Notes: generated by a model not told the origin, from the sequence alone. 64,000 nucleotides of DNA from Ovis canadensis (GCF_042477335.2 NC_091248.1:122224501-122288500); one strand, 5' to 3'; positions 10,959 to 21,879 are shown, counted from the first letter of the stretch. Translations and numbers: made by a program.

Positions 10959-11740
10959 TCCAACCTTGTCCTTAAACTGAACTGTTAGGACCCAAATGTT
11001 ATTTTTCCTTTCCTTGAGAACAGGGGAGAGACAGTCTCAGCCAGTGAGCGTTCCATCCTTGGGGTGTAGGAGAGGAAACCCAGACGAGTAATAAAGGCTG
11101 TGCCCCGAAAGGACTTTACGGCTTGGTAAGGAAATGGACTGCCCTGCGTGACTATGAGGAGATGCATGGAGTGAGGTGGAGCTCAGTTCCAGCTCTGCTT
11201 GGAAGCAGCCAGCTTCAGCGTCCCCAAAAGGAAAGTTGCTCTTGAGCACATGGAGCCGTTAAGGGGTGACACCTTTGAGTGGCAGAGTCAATGGTCACCA
11301 AGGGCCAAGAGAACAGGCCGTCTGCTCTAACAGTCAAGCATCCCCAGTGCAGAGGCCACTGTAAATCCTCTTCTTTCAGCCTTGCTTTGTCCGTGGGACA
11401 CTGTCATTCCTACCTTTGGAAGCAGCCATCAGAAACTGTATAATTAACACTGTCGATCTTGAACAGTGTTAGAGGAGACCAACCCAGGAGAACAGATTCA
11501 AGCATGTCCATTTGCCCTTGGTCTTGAAACTACTTCCTGTCTGTGAATCCAGAGCACATGTATTGACATACATTTTAGTTAAGGCTTCGCTGCCCCCTGG
11601 TGGACGTTGCTCTCCAGTAGGTACATTTCAGTATTGAACAGATCAGGAAGATGCCTGTGCCATTGGTCACTGGTGTGCTTGGATGCCTGGAAAAGATATT
11701 CTGAAATGGTTTGGTTGCCTGAGGCGAATTAAGGACCTTT
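10959..11740. other. Unique sequence; contains a CTCF-like motif
   Basis: No repeat or gene recognised. The notable site is at 11590-11603. Confidence 0.4.
11590..11603 (-). promoter_or_regulatory. Candidate CTCF binding site
   Basis: CTGCCCCCTGGTGG matches every position of the reverse-strand CTCF core consensus (SYGCCMYCTRSTGG). It lies in unique sequence, not in a SINE. Occupancy cannot be judged from sequence. Confidence 0.5.
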
Positions 11741-11945
11741 GCTGTTGTTTAATCACTCAGTCGTGCCCTACTCTTTGCGACCCCGTGGACTGTAGCCCGT
11801 CTGGATCCTCTGTCCATGGGATTCTCCAGGCACAAATATTGGAGTGGGTTACCATTTCCTTCTCCAGGAGATGATTCCAACCCAGGGATCGAGTCCGAGT
11901 TTCCTGCATTGGCAGGCAGATTCTTTGCCGCTGAGCCACCAGGGA
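11741..11945 (-). mobile_element. Bov-tA SINE (antisense)
   Basis: Complete antisense copy from 'aatcactcagtcgtgcc' through 'gtggactgtagcccgtc' and 'ttccttctccaggag' to 'gagccaccaggga'. The frames overlapping it on both strands are SINE translations. Confidence 0.92.
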
Positions 11946-12331
11946 ACATGAATGTAACTGTGTTTATGGCTTGCACGTGAAGTCCTGTCTCTCTGCAGAT
12001 AGAGACTCATTAGTCAAATAAGCCTCCAACAGCAGGGACAGTGCCTTCTATTCCCAGCTCTGAGGTTGTGCAAGTGAATACCTAGCTCTGCAGAAGAATT
12101 TTGAGGCCAGAGTTATTAGGACTCTTCCTTCCAGAGGGAGCTAGAGTGGAACCCTAATGGTTCCAGCCCAGGTGTGAAAACTCCTGGAAACCACCCCCTC
12201 GTAGAACAGACCACAAGGAATGAATTCCAGCAGGAAGGACTCCCCATTTCCCTCTATCAGATGACTGCCCTGTAGGCAGAGAATGTGGAAAAGGTGGAAT
12301 GGAAAATCAGTCAAGGTCGATTTTGGGGGCT
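11946..12331. other. Unique sequence, nothing recognised
   Basis: No gene or repeat supported. Confidence 0.35.
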
Positions 12332-12589
12332 GAGCTAGGTCTTCGTTGCTGTGCACGGGCGATCTCTAGTTGCGGCGGGTGGGCGCTCCTCTCCAGTTGT
12401 GGTGTGCAGACCTCTCACTGCAGGGCCTCTCCTGTTGCGGAACATGAGTTCTAGGGCACTGGGGCTCCAGTAGCTGTGATACGCCAGCTTAGCGCCCCTC
12501 GGCCTGCGGAATCTTCCTAGATGAGGGATCGAACCCATGACCCCTGCATTGGCAGGCAGAATCTTAACCACTGGGCCACTAAGGACGTC
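12332..12589 (-). mobile_element. CHR-type SINE, near full length (antisense)
   Basis: 'aggtcttcgttgctgtgc', 'ctctagttgcggcgggtgg', 'gatgagggatcgaaccca', 'cctgcattggcaggcag' and 'accactgggccactaagg' are in the expected antisense order. tRNA-derived; about 258 bases. Confidence 0.88.
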
Positions 12590-13220
12590 AGAGTCTGTTT
12601 TAACAACGCCAGACACCCGATAGATCTTCCTTAAGTTGACTTCTTCCTTTTAAGCTTCTAAAAGGACCACACAGGCCAAGGGAGAATGATCTATCTGCCT
12701 TTGCATTCTGGAGCCATTGAGGGTAGAAGAAACACCTTTATATTGTATAATGACTTTTATACCCCTTCCCAGATTTCCTTGGCTCCTTTCTTCCCAGGCC
12801 TCTAGATGCTGAGTCCATGAGAGTCCCACCACTACTCTCCCCTTGCTAACACCACTGTCCACCTTGTTCCCCTCCAGGGTGACTAGGGGTCTAGTCAAGT
12901 CACACATGGACACCAAGGCTGCCCTCATCCTGGGAGAGGCCACGGCAGGCCACTGAAGCGCCTGGAATTCGGCTTCCCTGGTGGCTGCTTGGAAAGTCTG
13001 GCCACTAATCTGGTGGAAGGGCAAGGGGTAGGGACTGAGCTGTGGGCAGAGGACATAGCTTGTGCAGAAGCCTTCAGAGAGCAAAGAGAGTTTGGAGAGC
13101 TGGAAGAGGGGAGGGTGGCCGGCATGTGGCAAGCAGGCAGGAGAGGAAGGCGGAGGACAGATGACAGGGGCTTTGTGGGATGATCTGGGGCCTTCACCTG
13201 AGTGCAGAGGTAACCCTGGT
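12590..13220. other. Unique sequence, no supported gene
   Basis: A minus-strand frame of 160 codons (12650-13132) is open, but I see no recognised domain, no convincing start context and no splice layout. A 13-base 'ggcttccctggtg' at 12970 is a SINE-like scrap. Confidence 0.4.
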
Positions 13221-13432
13221 GTTGCTGTGGTTTAGTCGCCAAGTCCTGGCCGACTGTTTGTGACCACACAAACTGTAGCCTGCCAGGCTCCTCTGTCCAT
13301 AGGATTCTCCAGGCAAGAAAACTGGAGCCGGTCGCCATTTCCTTCTCCAGGAGATCTTCCTGACCCAGGGATCAAACCCGCCTTTCTTGCGTTGGCAGGT
13401 GGGTTCTTTACCACTGAGCCACCAGGGAAAGC
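13221..13432 (-). mobile_element. Bov-tA SINE (antisense)
   Basis: Full antisense copy: 'gtttagtcgccaagtcctgg' to 'accactgagccaccaggga'. Internal box 'agggatcaaacccgc' retained. Confidence 0.9.
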
Positions 13433-13579
13433 CAAGTCGTATATAGAAGAGTTATACCAGTGGGGTTGCCTTTGAAGAAGGTTGTTCTGGCTAAGGCATA
13501 GAGACGTGGTGGGAGGGAGATAAGACTTGGGAAAGGGAGACCGGTGAGGAGTGTTTGGGGGAACAGGGGCCGGTGCTGA

Positions 13580-13608
13580 TGGTGGCAGCTGGTGGCAGCT
13601 GGTGGCAG
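13580..13608. repeat. 10-bp tandem repeat, three units
   Basis: TGGTGGCAGC repeats at 13580, 13590 and 13600; the last unit lacks its final base. Confidence 0.85.
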
Positions 13609-14179
13609 ACAGGTGGCCAGAGATGCTCTTCGGACTCTGCCTCTAGATCTGGGTGAATTATCTCCACCTTCTGATGTTCTTATCCACATGCTGGGGTTCA
13701 AGTTGCCTGCTTCCTGGTCTTATTCTGAAATGACATAAGGTCATATGAACATCCTTGCTGAATAATAGTTGCTTCAGAAGTCCCATTTGGGTGTGAGGTA
13801 TAAGGAAGGAGTGACCTCCCTTGATGAGCACGGCTGTCCTGCCAGTTAAGCTTGGCCACCCCCATGGCCTAACCAAGGCAAGTCCTGGCTTTCCTCACGT
13901 TGAGCAACACAGGTGACTTCCCTGAACGCAGAGAGGCTCATCTTCAAATACCATCTCCACCGGGTTAAGGATGGAGGCCGAGCTGTTTCCGGTAATAGAG
14001 ATGTCAGCCCAAATGGCTGGCAGGCCACTTGAAACAGCCGCATAGAGACGTGCCAGCTGGCGTTTGCCACACGCTGTGTGGGGCATGCATTGAAGCACAG
14101 GCCGGAACACTGTCGCTAACAATCCTCGAGCGGTGATGTGTCCCTGCAGTGAAAAACAGACAAAGGACTTGAAATGCAG

Positions 14180-14400
14180 TTTGAACTTAATCATGTGGGT
14201 GAGGTTACTTCATAGTCGGCTAATTTAGCAAACCAATTTTAAGGGTGCTAATTAAAAATTGCCCGAGGTGATCAATTTGCTGCCAGAGTGCCAGAAAAAA
14301 GTGGACATGGAAGAGTTTCAGTCCAGCTAATTATTGAATAAGGCATAAGACTTGATTACCCTGTCAGGGGAATTTTTAAATGGGGATACTTTTATTTGGA
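14180..14400. promoter_or_regulatory. Candidate conserved non-coding element
   Basis: Repeat-free block with several TAAT/ATTA cores: 'ggctaatttagc' at 14218, 'gtgctaattaaaaattg' near 14246, 'gctaattattgaataagg' near 14326 and 'gattacc' near 14354, plus 'tgatcaatttg' at 14269. The pattern resembles developmental enhancers bound by homeodomain proteins. This is inference from motif density only. Confidence 0.3.
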
Positions 14401-14470
14401 ACATGTCTTTTTATTTAGGGGAAGAGTTATCAAAAGACTAGAATGATATAGCATCACATATGACTTATTT

Positions 14471-14753
14471 GGGGCTTTCCCAGTGGCTCAGACAGTAAAG
14501 AATTTGTCTGCAATGCAGGAGACCCAGGTTCGATCCCTGGGTATTCTTGCCTTATTCATCATTATGTATTTTATATTTTGAATCCACCTGCCAATGCAGG
14601 AGACACAAAAAATGGGTTCACTCCCTCTGTCAAGAAGATCCCCTGGAGAAGGAAACGGCAACCCACTCCAGTATTCTTGCCTGGAAAATTCCAGGGACAG
14701 AGGAGCCTGGTGGGCTCTAGTCCATGGGGTCACAAAGAGTCATAACTGAGCAC
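14471..14753 (+). mobile_element. Rearranged Bov-tA SINE (sense)
   Basis: The SINE head ('ggctttcccagtggctcag', 'gaggttcgatccctggg'-like box near 14528) is interrupted by about 40 AT-rich bases. Part of the head then appears a second time ('cacctgccaatgcaggagac', 14585-14604) before the normal body and tail. This is either a partial duplication within one SINE or one SINE inserted into another. Confidence 0.85.
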
Positions 14754-14859
14754 CACAAGCCCCAGTCATTAGGGCAGACTCTTTTCTTACATACTCACCG
14801 AAGGACCTTGGGGTTCTGGTTTCTAATCTCTGGACTGTAGGGAATGGCACTGAAGCCTG

Positions 14860-14933
14860 AAACCCAAAGTTCATAGTTATCATTTCTGTATCAGTCATCA
14901 GAGTCTGATGGTTTCGTTAGAGCATTTAACATT
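14860..14933. repeat. Direct repeat, copy 1
   Basis: About 74 bases ('aaacccaaag...agcatttaacat') recur at 16098-16170 with roughly ten differences; the core 'tcagtcatcagagtctgatg' is identical. Family unknown. Confidence 0.8.
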
Positions 14934-14994
14934 TAACATTTCACACACTATTGGCTGGTGAACTTCTTCTTGATACTTTTCCACTTTCTTTTGA

Positions 14995-15130
14995 AGGTTA
15001 TACAAATAGCTGTGTCCAGGAAATCTGCAGAAGAATTAGACTGTGAGCTCCAAGGGGACAGGCACCATGATTGTCTTATTCTGTGCTTAATTTCCAGGGC
15101 ATGCCATGTGGCAGATTGTCAGCAAGCACT
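14995..15130 (+). mobile_element. L2 3' end (sense)
   Basis: 'gactgtgagctccaagggg' and the following 'ttgtcttattctgtgctt...aagcactggttaaat' are the sense 3' end of L2. It meets an antisense L2 3' end at about 15130, giving a tail-to-tail pair. Confidence 0.65.
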
Positions 15131-15333
15131 GGTTAAATGCAGGAATCCAGAATGTGCCAGGTGTTGCTCTAGGGGGTTGGGATATATCAGTGAATAAAGG
15201 AAAAATCCTTGCTCTTTTGGAGATGACATTCTACCATGAAGAAGAAGTAATATCATAAATAAGTACCTTATATGGCATGTTAGGAAGTGATAAATTCTTT
15301 GGAAAAGACATGAAGCAAAGGAAGGGGGTTGAA

Positions 15334-15540
15334 GGGCTTCCTGGTGGCACTCGTGGTAAAGAATCCACCTGCTGATGCAGGAGACAGAGGAGATGAGGGT
15401 TAGATCCCTGGGTGGGGAAGATTCCCTGGAATAGGAAATGGCAATCCCCTCCACTATTCTTGCCTGAAAAATCCCGTGGACAGAGGAGCCTGGTGGGTAC
15501 CAGTGCATGGAATTGCAAAGCATCGGACACTACTGAACGT
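15334..15540 (+). mobile_element. Bov-tA SINE (sense)
   Basis: 'gggcttcctggtggcac', 'ttagatccctgggtgg', 'cacctgctgatgcagg', 'cattcttgcctga'-like body, and tail merging into a GT/CA repeat. Inserted in L2. Confidence 0.9.
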
Positions 15541-15568
15541 GCGTGTGTGCACACACATACACACACAC
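15541..15568. repeat. GT/CA microsatellite
   Basis: (GT)n switches to (CA)n, so 'gtgtgtgcacacac' is itself a short palindrome. It grew from the SINE tail. Confidence 0.85.
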
Positions 15569-16097
15569 GGGACTGAACCCCAGAGATGAGCTAAGGTGGA
15601 GCTGGGATAGTTGGGCATGTTTCTTTATTAAAAATATGCTCCAGATAGGCCTCGTTGAGCAGATGAGATTTGAGAAATCATTTGAAAATGCCAAGGACAG
15701 TAGCCTAGTGGATATCTGGGGAGGAGCATTCCAGAGAGAACACAGAGAGAGCAAATGCTCTGAAGAAGGAGTACAATTGAGTATATTTCGGGAATAGCAG
15801 GGAGGTTCGTAAAGCTTGAACAGAATGAGTATGGGGATTGTAAACTTCTTTTAAGCTGCTGCAGGGTTTTGAGTAGAGAAATGCCCCTGATTAGACATGG
15901 CAACTGTGCTGAGAATAGTTGGGTTAAGGGGAGAGAAAAGTGGAAATAGGGACCATTGTTGGGGGGGTGGAATGCAGTGATTCAGATGAGAGATAATAGT
16001 GGCTCGGACCAGGGTGACTGTGGCAGAGGAGGTGAGAAGTGGTCAGATTCTAAATGCATTTTGAAAGTGGAGCTAGAAATTGTAAGATAATATGGAG

Positions 16098-16170
16098 AAA
16101 CCCAAAACATACAGTTATCATGTCTATATCAGTCATCAGAGTCTGATGGTTTCATTAGAGCATTTAACAT
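16098..16170. repeat. Direct repeat, copy 2
   Basis: Partner of 14860-14933; lies inside the antisense L2. Confidence 0.8.
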
Positions 16171-16461
16171 GCTATGAAAGTAGCTGTTGCAGTTCTTATT
16201 GGTGGTCTGGGCTTGAGAAAGAAATGGGAAGGATGGGGTTGCTGTCACTGAGATGAGAAGCTAGTATATGGAGCAGACTTCTGGAAAAACAGCGCAAGTC
16301 CAGTGGTGGATGTGTTCAGTGTGAGAAGCCTATGGGATATCAGAGTGGAGGTGTCAGGAAGACGGTTTGATATGTGAATTTCCATGCAGATGTTTTCTGA
16401 AGCCATTAGTACTAAAGGAGATACTTAAAAATGAACAGCCATGGTGAAAAAAACAGCACTC

Positions 16462-17880
16462 TCTTTGATCCTTTGTATTCCTGTGGTCCTGGTTGTAACT
16501 TACCCTTTTTCATTTCTGATTTCATCGATCTGGGCCTTGAAGGCCCTCTTTTTCTTAATGAATCTGGTTAAAGGGTTATCAATTTTGGTTATATTTTCAA
16601 TTAACTGGTTTTTAGTTTTATTGATTTTTCTATTTTTTCATCCTTCATTAATTTCTGTTCTGATCATTATTATTTCTTTTCTTCTAACTTTCAGTCTCAT
16701 TTGTTTTAGAAACTATAAAATAGTTCCTTCAGGTATAAATTTAGTTTTTATTTGATATTTTTTTCTTGTTTCCTGAGGTTAGCTTCTATCACCGAAATAT
16801 TTCCTTCCAGATATGCTTCTGTGGCATTGCATCGATTTTGGACTGCTGTGCTTTCGATTTGTCTCTAGAAATCTTTTGATTTCCTCAGTGACCCATGGGT
16901 TGTTTAGCAGCATATTGTTTATCCTCCAGTTGTTTGGATTTTTGCTGTCTTTTTTCCTTATAGTTGGTTTCTAGTCTAATAGCACTGTAGTCAGAAAAGA
17001 TGCTTGATATGACTTCCGTCTTTCAGAATATTTTGTGAACTTTGTTTAGAAATTTGTGAATTTTTGTTTAGAATTGTTTTGTGGCCTAGCTTATGATCTG
17101 TCCTGGAGAATATTTTGTGTGTACTTGAAAAGAATGTGTATTTTGGTGCTTTTGGATGGAACGTTCTATGCATACCTATTAAGTCTATCTTCTCTAATGT
17201 TTCATATAATGCCAGTGTTTCCTTACTGATTTTGTGAATGACCTGTCCCTCCATGTAGATGTTAAAGTCTCTTACTAATATTGTGTTACTGTCAGTTTCT
17301 CCCTTTGTATCTGTTAATATTTGTTTTATGTATTTAGGTACTCATATATTGGGTGCATGTATACTTAGAATTGTTACATCTTCTTGGATTTATCCCTTTG
17401 TCATTATGAAGTATTCTTCTTTGTCTCTTATTACAGTCTTTAGTTTAAAGTCTATTTTATTTGATATAAATATTGCTATTCCAGTATCTTCATGTCCATA
17501 TTCATGGAATATCTTTTTCCAACTTCTTTCCATCTGTGTGTCTTCAGGTCTGAAATGAGTCTCTTGTAGCATATATGTGGGTCTTATTTTCGTATCTAGT
17601 CAGGCACACTATGTTTCTTGATGGGAGCATTTAGTTTACAGGCAAGAGTACTGGAGTGGGTTGCCATTGCCTTCCCCTTAGTTTACTTAAAGAAATTATT
17701 TATAGGTATGTACATCTTGTAAGTTGTTTTGGGGTTGTCTTGTGGCTCTCTTTTATTCCTTTTTTCTTCTTTTACTCTTTTGTGATATGAGGTATATTTT
17801 TAGTATTATGTTTGGGCTCCTTTTTCTTTTTTTTTGTATGTGTATCTATTTTAGATTTTTGGTCTATGGTTACCATGCTA
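16462..17880 (-). mobile_element. L1 ORF2 fragment (antisense)
   Basis: Antisense of the N-terminal half of L1 ORF2 and sequence just upstream: 'gatcctttgtattcctgtgg', 'tcatttctgatttcatcg', 'ttttgtggcctagcttatg', 'ttgaaaagaatgtgtatttt' and 'ggtctatggttaccatg'. The minus-strand frame at 17390-17572 still shows an 'LQETHFRPEDTQ' segment typical of the L1 endonuclease domain. Otherwise decayed. A 38-base SINE scrap interrupts it at 17640. Confidence 0.85.
17631..17686 (-). mobile_element. 38-bp internal SINE fragment with a 9-bp flanking duplication
   Basis: 17640-17677 ('ggcaagagtactggagtggg...ccttcccc') is an internal piece of antisense Bov-tA. It is flanked by identical TTAGTTTAC at 17631-17639 and 17678-17686, and the L1 continues on both sides. 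Neither SINE end is present. Confidence 0.8.
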
Positions 17881-19012
17881 TTTATTTTCTTAAGAAACAT
17901 AGAAAAAGAAGTAGAATAAAAAGTTTACCTACAGTTTCATTATTCAAAGCTAACCATGGTAAAAATTTAAATATTCCTCTTCGAGTATTGTCTAATATTT
18001 ATATAATTGTGGTCAAAATGTTCATATACATTGTATCCTTTTTGCTCTTGACATTAACCTATTATCATAAACTTCTCACAAGCATCTCTCTTTCTTTTTA
18101 CTGTATACATAAACACTCATCTTCTACTACATTAACTGTTGTGTTAATATTTAAAGGTAATGCTCACTAGCATTACAAGTGGATTAGAAAGAGAAGCAGA
18201 CTTCCCTTTTTTCCCCATTTCTTTCATCCAAGAAGAATGTACCACTTTCCCCCTTTTTCCAGTCTTTCTTGTCTCCATTCCCATGACTATTTCCTTTTTT
18301 CCTTCTCTTTCTCATCTCTCTTCCTCCTGGCCTCCTTTATCCTTCCCACCCTCCCTTCCTCCCCATCATCTATTCATTTAATTATAATGTATAACTGTTA
18401 CGGCATCATTGTACTTGTCTGCCTTGCAGTAGACATTCAAATATGTGTTTAAGGATGGTGGTATGTCAGTTTGGAAAAACTCATCTAACTGGACTTTCTG
18501 CTTTATGAAAAGTTAACTCATTATTCAAATGAAATGGCACAGGGTTAGTCTCCTCCCTAGGACTCTGGAATTCTCATTGAACCAGGGAACCTCATTTTCA
18601 CCTACATTCTTTGACATGCATTCTTAAAGAGGTCAAACACTTCACCAGCCATAAATATCCAACCTAAAAACCTGACTATCAGATGCAGCAGCAGTAGTAA
18701 ATTTTCAGTGAGGCCATAATAATACATTTGTGAAAAAATATAAAGTTAAAATTGCTTCTGATGCTCTTAGTTAAGCAGTACACACCTAGAATGTAGCATA
18801 TTCTTGCCCTCAAGCTTCATATAGATATAAAATCTTAGATTCCGGAGAAATTATTCAGCGTAGAATCTTGGAAAGTAATTTAAAGGCCAGATACCGCAAA
18901 CGTTAGTCCGACCTTGGATTGAACACCAGGGAGCTTGCCATGTCAAGAGGGAGCGAGTCCATTCTGTGGTTGTTGTTCAGGGATTTTTTAAAAAGTAAGA
19001 TTAAATGTAAGG
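17881..19012. other. Unique AT-rich sequence; possible further L1 remnants
   Basis: AT-rich with a pyrimidine-rich run at 18200-18370. The first part may be eroded L1 but I cannot align it. No gene supported. Confidence 0.35.
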
Positions 19013-19222
19013 AGAAAGTGAAATTGTTAGCCGCTCAGTCGTGTCTGACTTGATGCAACTCTATGGACTGTAACCCACCAGGCTCCTCTGTCCATGGGAT
19101 TTCCCAGGCAAGAATATAGGAGAGCGTAGCCATTCCCTTCTCCAGGGCATCTTCCTGACCCAGGGGTCAGGTCTCCTGTGATGCAGGCAAATTCTTTATC
19201 TTCCGAGCCACCAGGGAAGCCC
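19013..19222 (-). mobile_element. Bov-tA SINE (antisense)
   Basis: 'gccgctcagtcgtgtctgac' to 'cgagccaccagggaagccc'; full antisense copy. Confidence 0.9.
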
Positions 19223-21606
19223 TAAGATGAAATATGCCTCCTCTAAAATCTACAGAAGGTCCTGGTATGTGAATATGATTAAGTGGAAACTTAAGTAACT
19301 CGGGGGCTCCTGTAACTCCTCCTTGTAGTCAATCCATTCATCCCATCTTCTTGAATCTGATATTATTTACTTGGTTTTTGTGTTGTGGAGCTTCAGCTCC
19401 TATAAATTACACATCTACCCAAAAGAAAGGTGAAGAAGCCTTCAAGCAACATGTGGAAAGCTAATATTTGTTCCTGAAAATTGGAATGAATAACCATAGC
19501 ATCAATGTGACTAACAGCATTTATGTATTTATATGGATACACGGTTACTTAGCAACATCTAATCTAGAGACTAAATTATGAAAATGACTTGCATAGCCAT
19601 CCATGTCTTATAATTTAGGGAAGATTTTCATTTTTGTGGAAAACTTACTTTCTTCCTAAAATATTTCTATCCTTCCTCCATTTGGCCCTAAAAAGAATGT
19701 ATTGCCTTCTTCATGGTTTTAATATATGACTTTTTCTCATGAGACTCATTGTTGGTGCCACTGACATACAAATATTCAAACTGACCATGCTGCTCAATTC
19801 CTTGCAATGGAATTGAATAAAAACTTGGATTAAAAGGTCAACTTTAAACTCTGCATAATAAATTCACTGAGTAAAAGCTATCCCAACAACTTTCTGCACC
19901 ATTTCTTCCCATCTCATTATTCACGTAGGCGTCCCTGAATTTTAAGGAGTGCAAATAAAAGAGCAGAATGTGTAGACCATTGGGGCCTAGAAAATTTTTT
20001 TCATGAATAGGGAATGAAATGCAGATTGAAAAGTATTTCTTAAATTAATGAAGTCGATACAGTTGAGAGAGAAATGATGAACACTTAATATTTCCTATAG
20101 TTCAAAAGAGTAAAACCTCTCCATTATTATAAAAATATCTCTTACTCTATGGTCTTCACATATTTGGTTCCATAGCCATAGTATTGAGAGCTTTACTGTT
20201 TTTTGGATGATTATTTTTAATAACTGATTTTTATAACTGATACTAAACTTACTGGGATTACCCAGCAGGGTGTAGTGGGACAAAGCATGGGGATTTCCAG
20301 AAGGGACAGGTGAGCAGAATGTCTTAATATTATATTACATAGAATGCTTGTTCATGCATTATACAAACATATTCTGAGTAATTGCTTGTGTTAATAAAAG
20401 TAACGTAAAGATAAGTGTTTTGGATAAAGTTGAGGTTTCTTGATTTAAAAAGAAAGCTAATTCTTTTGTGCATTAATAATTTTTGTAAGTTAACAGTGTA
20501 AGTCTGAATCAGACTCACAAAATAATGAGATTTTGTGTGAGTAATGCTGTTGGAGATAACATACCATTTTTTAAAATGGTTTTAGACTCCCCAGGCTAAT
20601 TTCATATCCATGTTACAGTTTTAACTCGTGAAACAAGTAGATGTCAATTTAATCAAAGAAAATAGCAGAATTGATTGCCATGGTCTCCAAGTATTTGAAA
20701 AATAACGTGTCTTCTTATCTGTAGTCTATTTCAACTCATGACAACCAATCATTCCTGGACTCGTCAATGCTAGAAATAGCTCTGGTTATAAGATTTAGCA
20801 CTCCAAACCTTTTCTGTGTTCCTTATTTTTCCATTTTTTCCTGGCAAGTCAGCCCAATTAAAAGTGCTCTTCACATTTATTTTGATGGTGATTGTTTTAA
20901 TCCAGACCATTCTCCCAAACCTCTATTATAACCTGCCCATGGCTTTCATTTTCCCTTATCTATTCATTTTAAGCAACTTCCAATTCCTTGCCTTTTGATT
21001 TCCCTTTGTTTACTGTCTCTGTTTTGCCTTGAAAGATGTCTTGGAGCCCAGCTTCGGTGCTGTGAACATTACTTCCTTCTTCAGATACATGAGTGAGCAA
21101 GTTTATAACCAGGGCTGTCCAATCTAGAATTAGGACACTTATCTTTAGGACTGAGGAACCTATCCAAGAGAAACTTTAGCATATACTTAAATCTTGGATA
21201 GAGTTAGGGATCAAGGAAGGAAAAGAATAATATTTTTCAGAGGCTTGGGAAGCTGCAGTATTTTCCTAGGGCCTGGGTCCCAGTAAGGAGGTTAGCTCAT
21301 GTACCTGTGGTACTACTCCAGTGTTCTTTGCTGCAGCCCTATTCTAAGATCGAAGGTACAGCAGATAACAGGAATGCAGATCCAAACACAAACTCTCCAG
21401 GGCTTTATATTCTAACATAGGATTCATAATGCTAAACAGCTGAGCACAGAATTAATTATGCCATTCAGATGGGACTCCGCTCAGTTCCTGAAGAGCTGTA
21501 TATTCCTAATTGCCCATGTTGATTGTTCAAAAACAAAACTGGCTATTAAGTCGTCACTAGTCTTTAGGGTTTCAGGACACTTTCATAAATTCTGTGCATT
21601 AATTTC
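19223..21606. other. Unique AT-rich sequence, nothing recognised
   Basis: About 2.4 kb without a recognisable repeat or gene. Short frames on both strands (for example 20095-20283 and 20330-20518 minus, 20816-20998 plus) have no domain features. Confidence 0.4.
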
Positions 21607-21879
21607 TGGCTGTGTTGCGTCTTCGCTGCTGCGCGGGCTGCTCCAGCTGCGGAGCCCGGGCTTCCTCATTGCAGTGGCTTCTCCTGGTGCAGAGCGCAGG
21701 CTCTGGGGCTGTGGGCGCCAGCAGCTGCGGCTCCCAGGCGCTAATTGCAGGCTCAGTAGTCGTGGCACACTGGCTCAGTTGCTCTGTGGCACATGGATCC
21801 CTGATCTTCCTGGATTAGAGATCGAACCTGTTGTCTCCTGCACTGGCAGGTGGATTCCTATCCACTGACCCACCAGGGA
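21607..21879 (-). mobile_element. CHR-type SINE (antisense), target of a BovB insertion
   Basis: 'gttgcgtcttcgctgctgcg', 'gcagtggcttctcctggtgc', 'agagatcgaacctgttg' and 'cactgacccaccaggga'. Its last 16 bases (21864-21879) recur at 24476-24491 as the target duplication of the BovB, so the SINE is the older element. Confidence 0.88.
21864..21879. repeat. BovB target-site duplication, left
   Basis: ACTGACCCACCAGGGA; matches 24476-24491 at 15 of 16 positions. Confidence 0.85.

Larger units (their letters stand above)
13433..14470. other. Unique sequence; short tandem repeat and AT-motif cluster
   Basis: No gene supported. Contains a three-unit tandem (13580-13608) and a block of homeodomain-type motifs (14180-14400), listed separately. 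Confidence 0.4.
15131..16380 (-). mobile_element. L2 LINE (antisense), split by a SINE and a 70-bp unknown segment
   Basis: Starts at the antisense 3' end ('tgtgccaggtgttgctctag', 'gagatgacattctacc'). It continues after the SINE at 15334-15540 with 'tgagcagatgagatttgag', 'gcattccagagag', 'gggttttgagtagag', 'gatgagagataatagtgg' and 'gagtggaggtgtcagga'. These are antisense of the L2 3' reverse-transcriptase region. The direct-repeat copy at 16098-16170 interrupts it. Coding capacity is completely lost. Confidence 0.65.

Noticed and set aside
12650..13132. 160-codon open frame on the minus strand
   Set aside because: No recognisable domain, start context or splice layout; length is within chance for this GC content.
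12925..13338. 137-codon minus-strand frame
   Set aside because: The N-terminal part is a SINE translation ('LAWRILWTEEPGRLQ' type), a pattern repeated at many SINEs in the window.
17724..18170. 148-codon plus-strand frame, hydrophobic, membrane-protein-like
   Set aside because: Hydrophobicity results from T-rich antisense L1 sequence; no gene.
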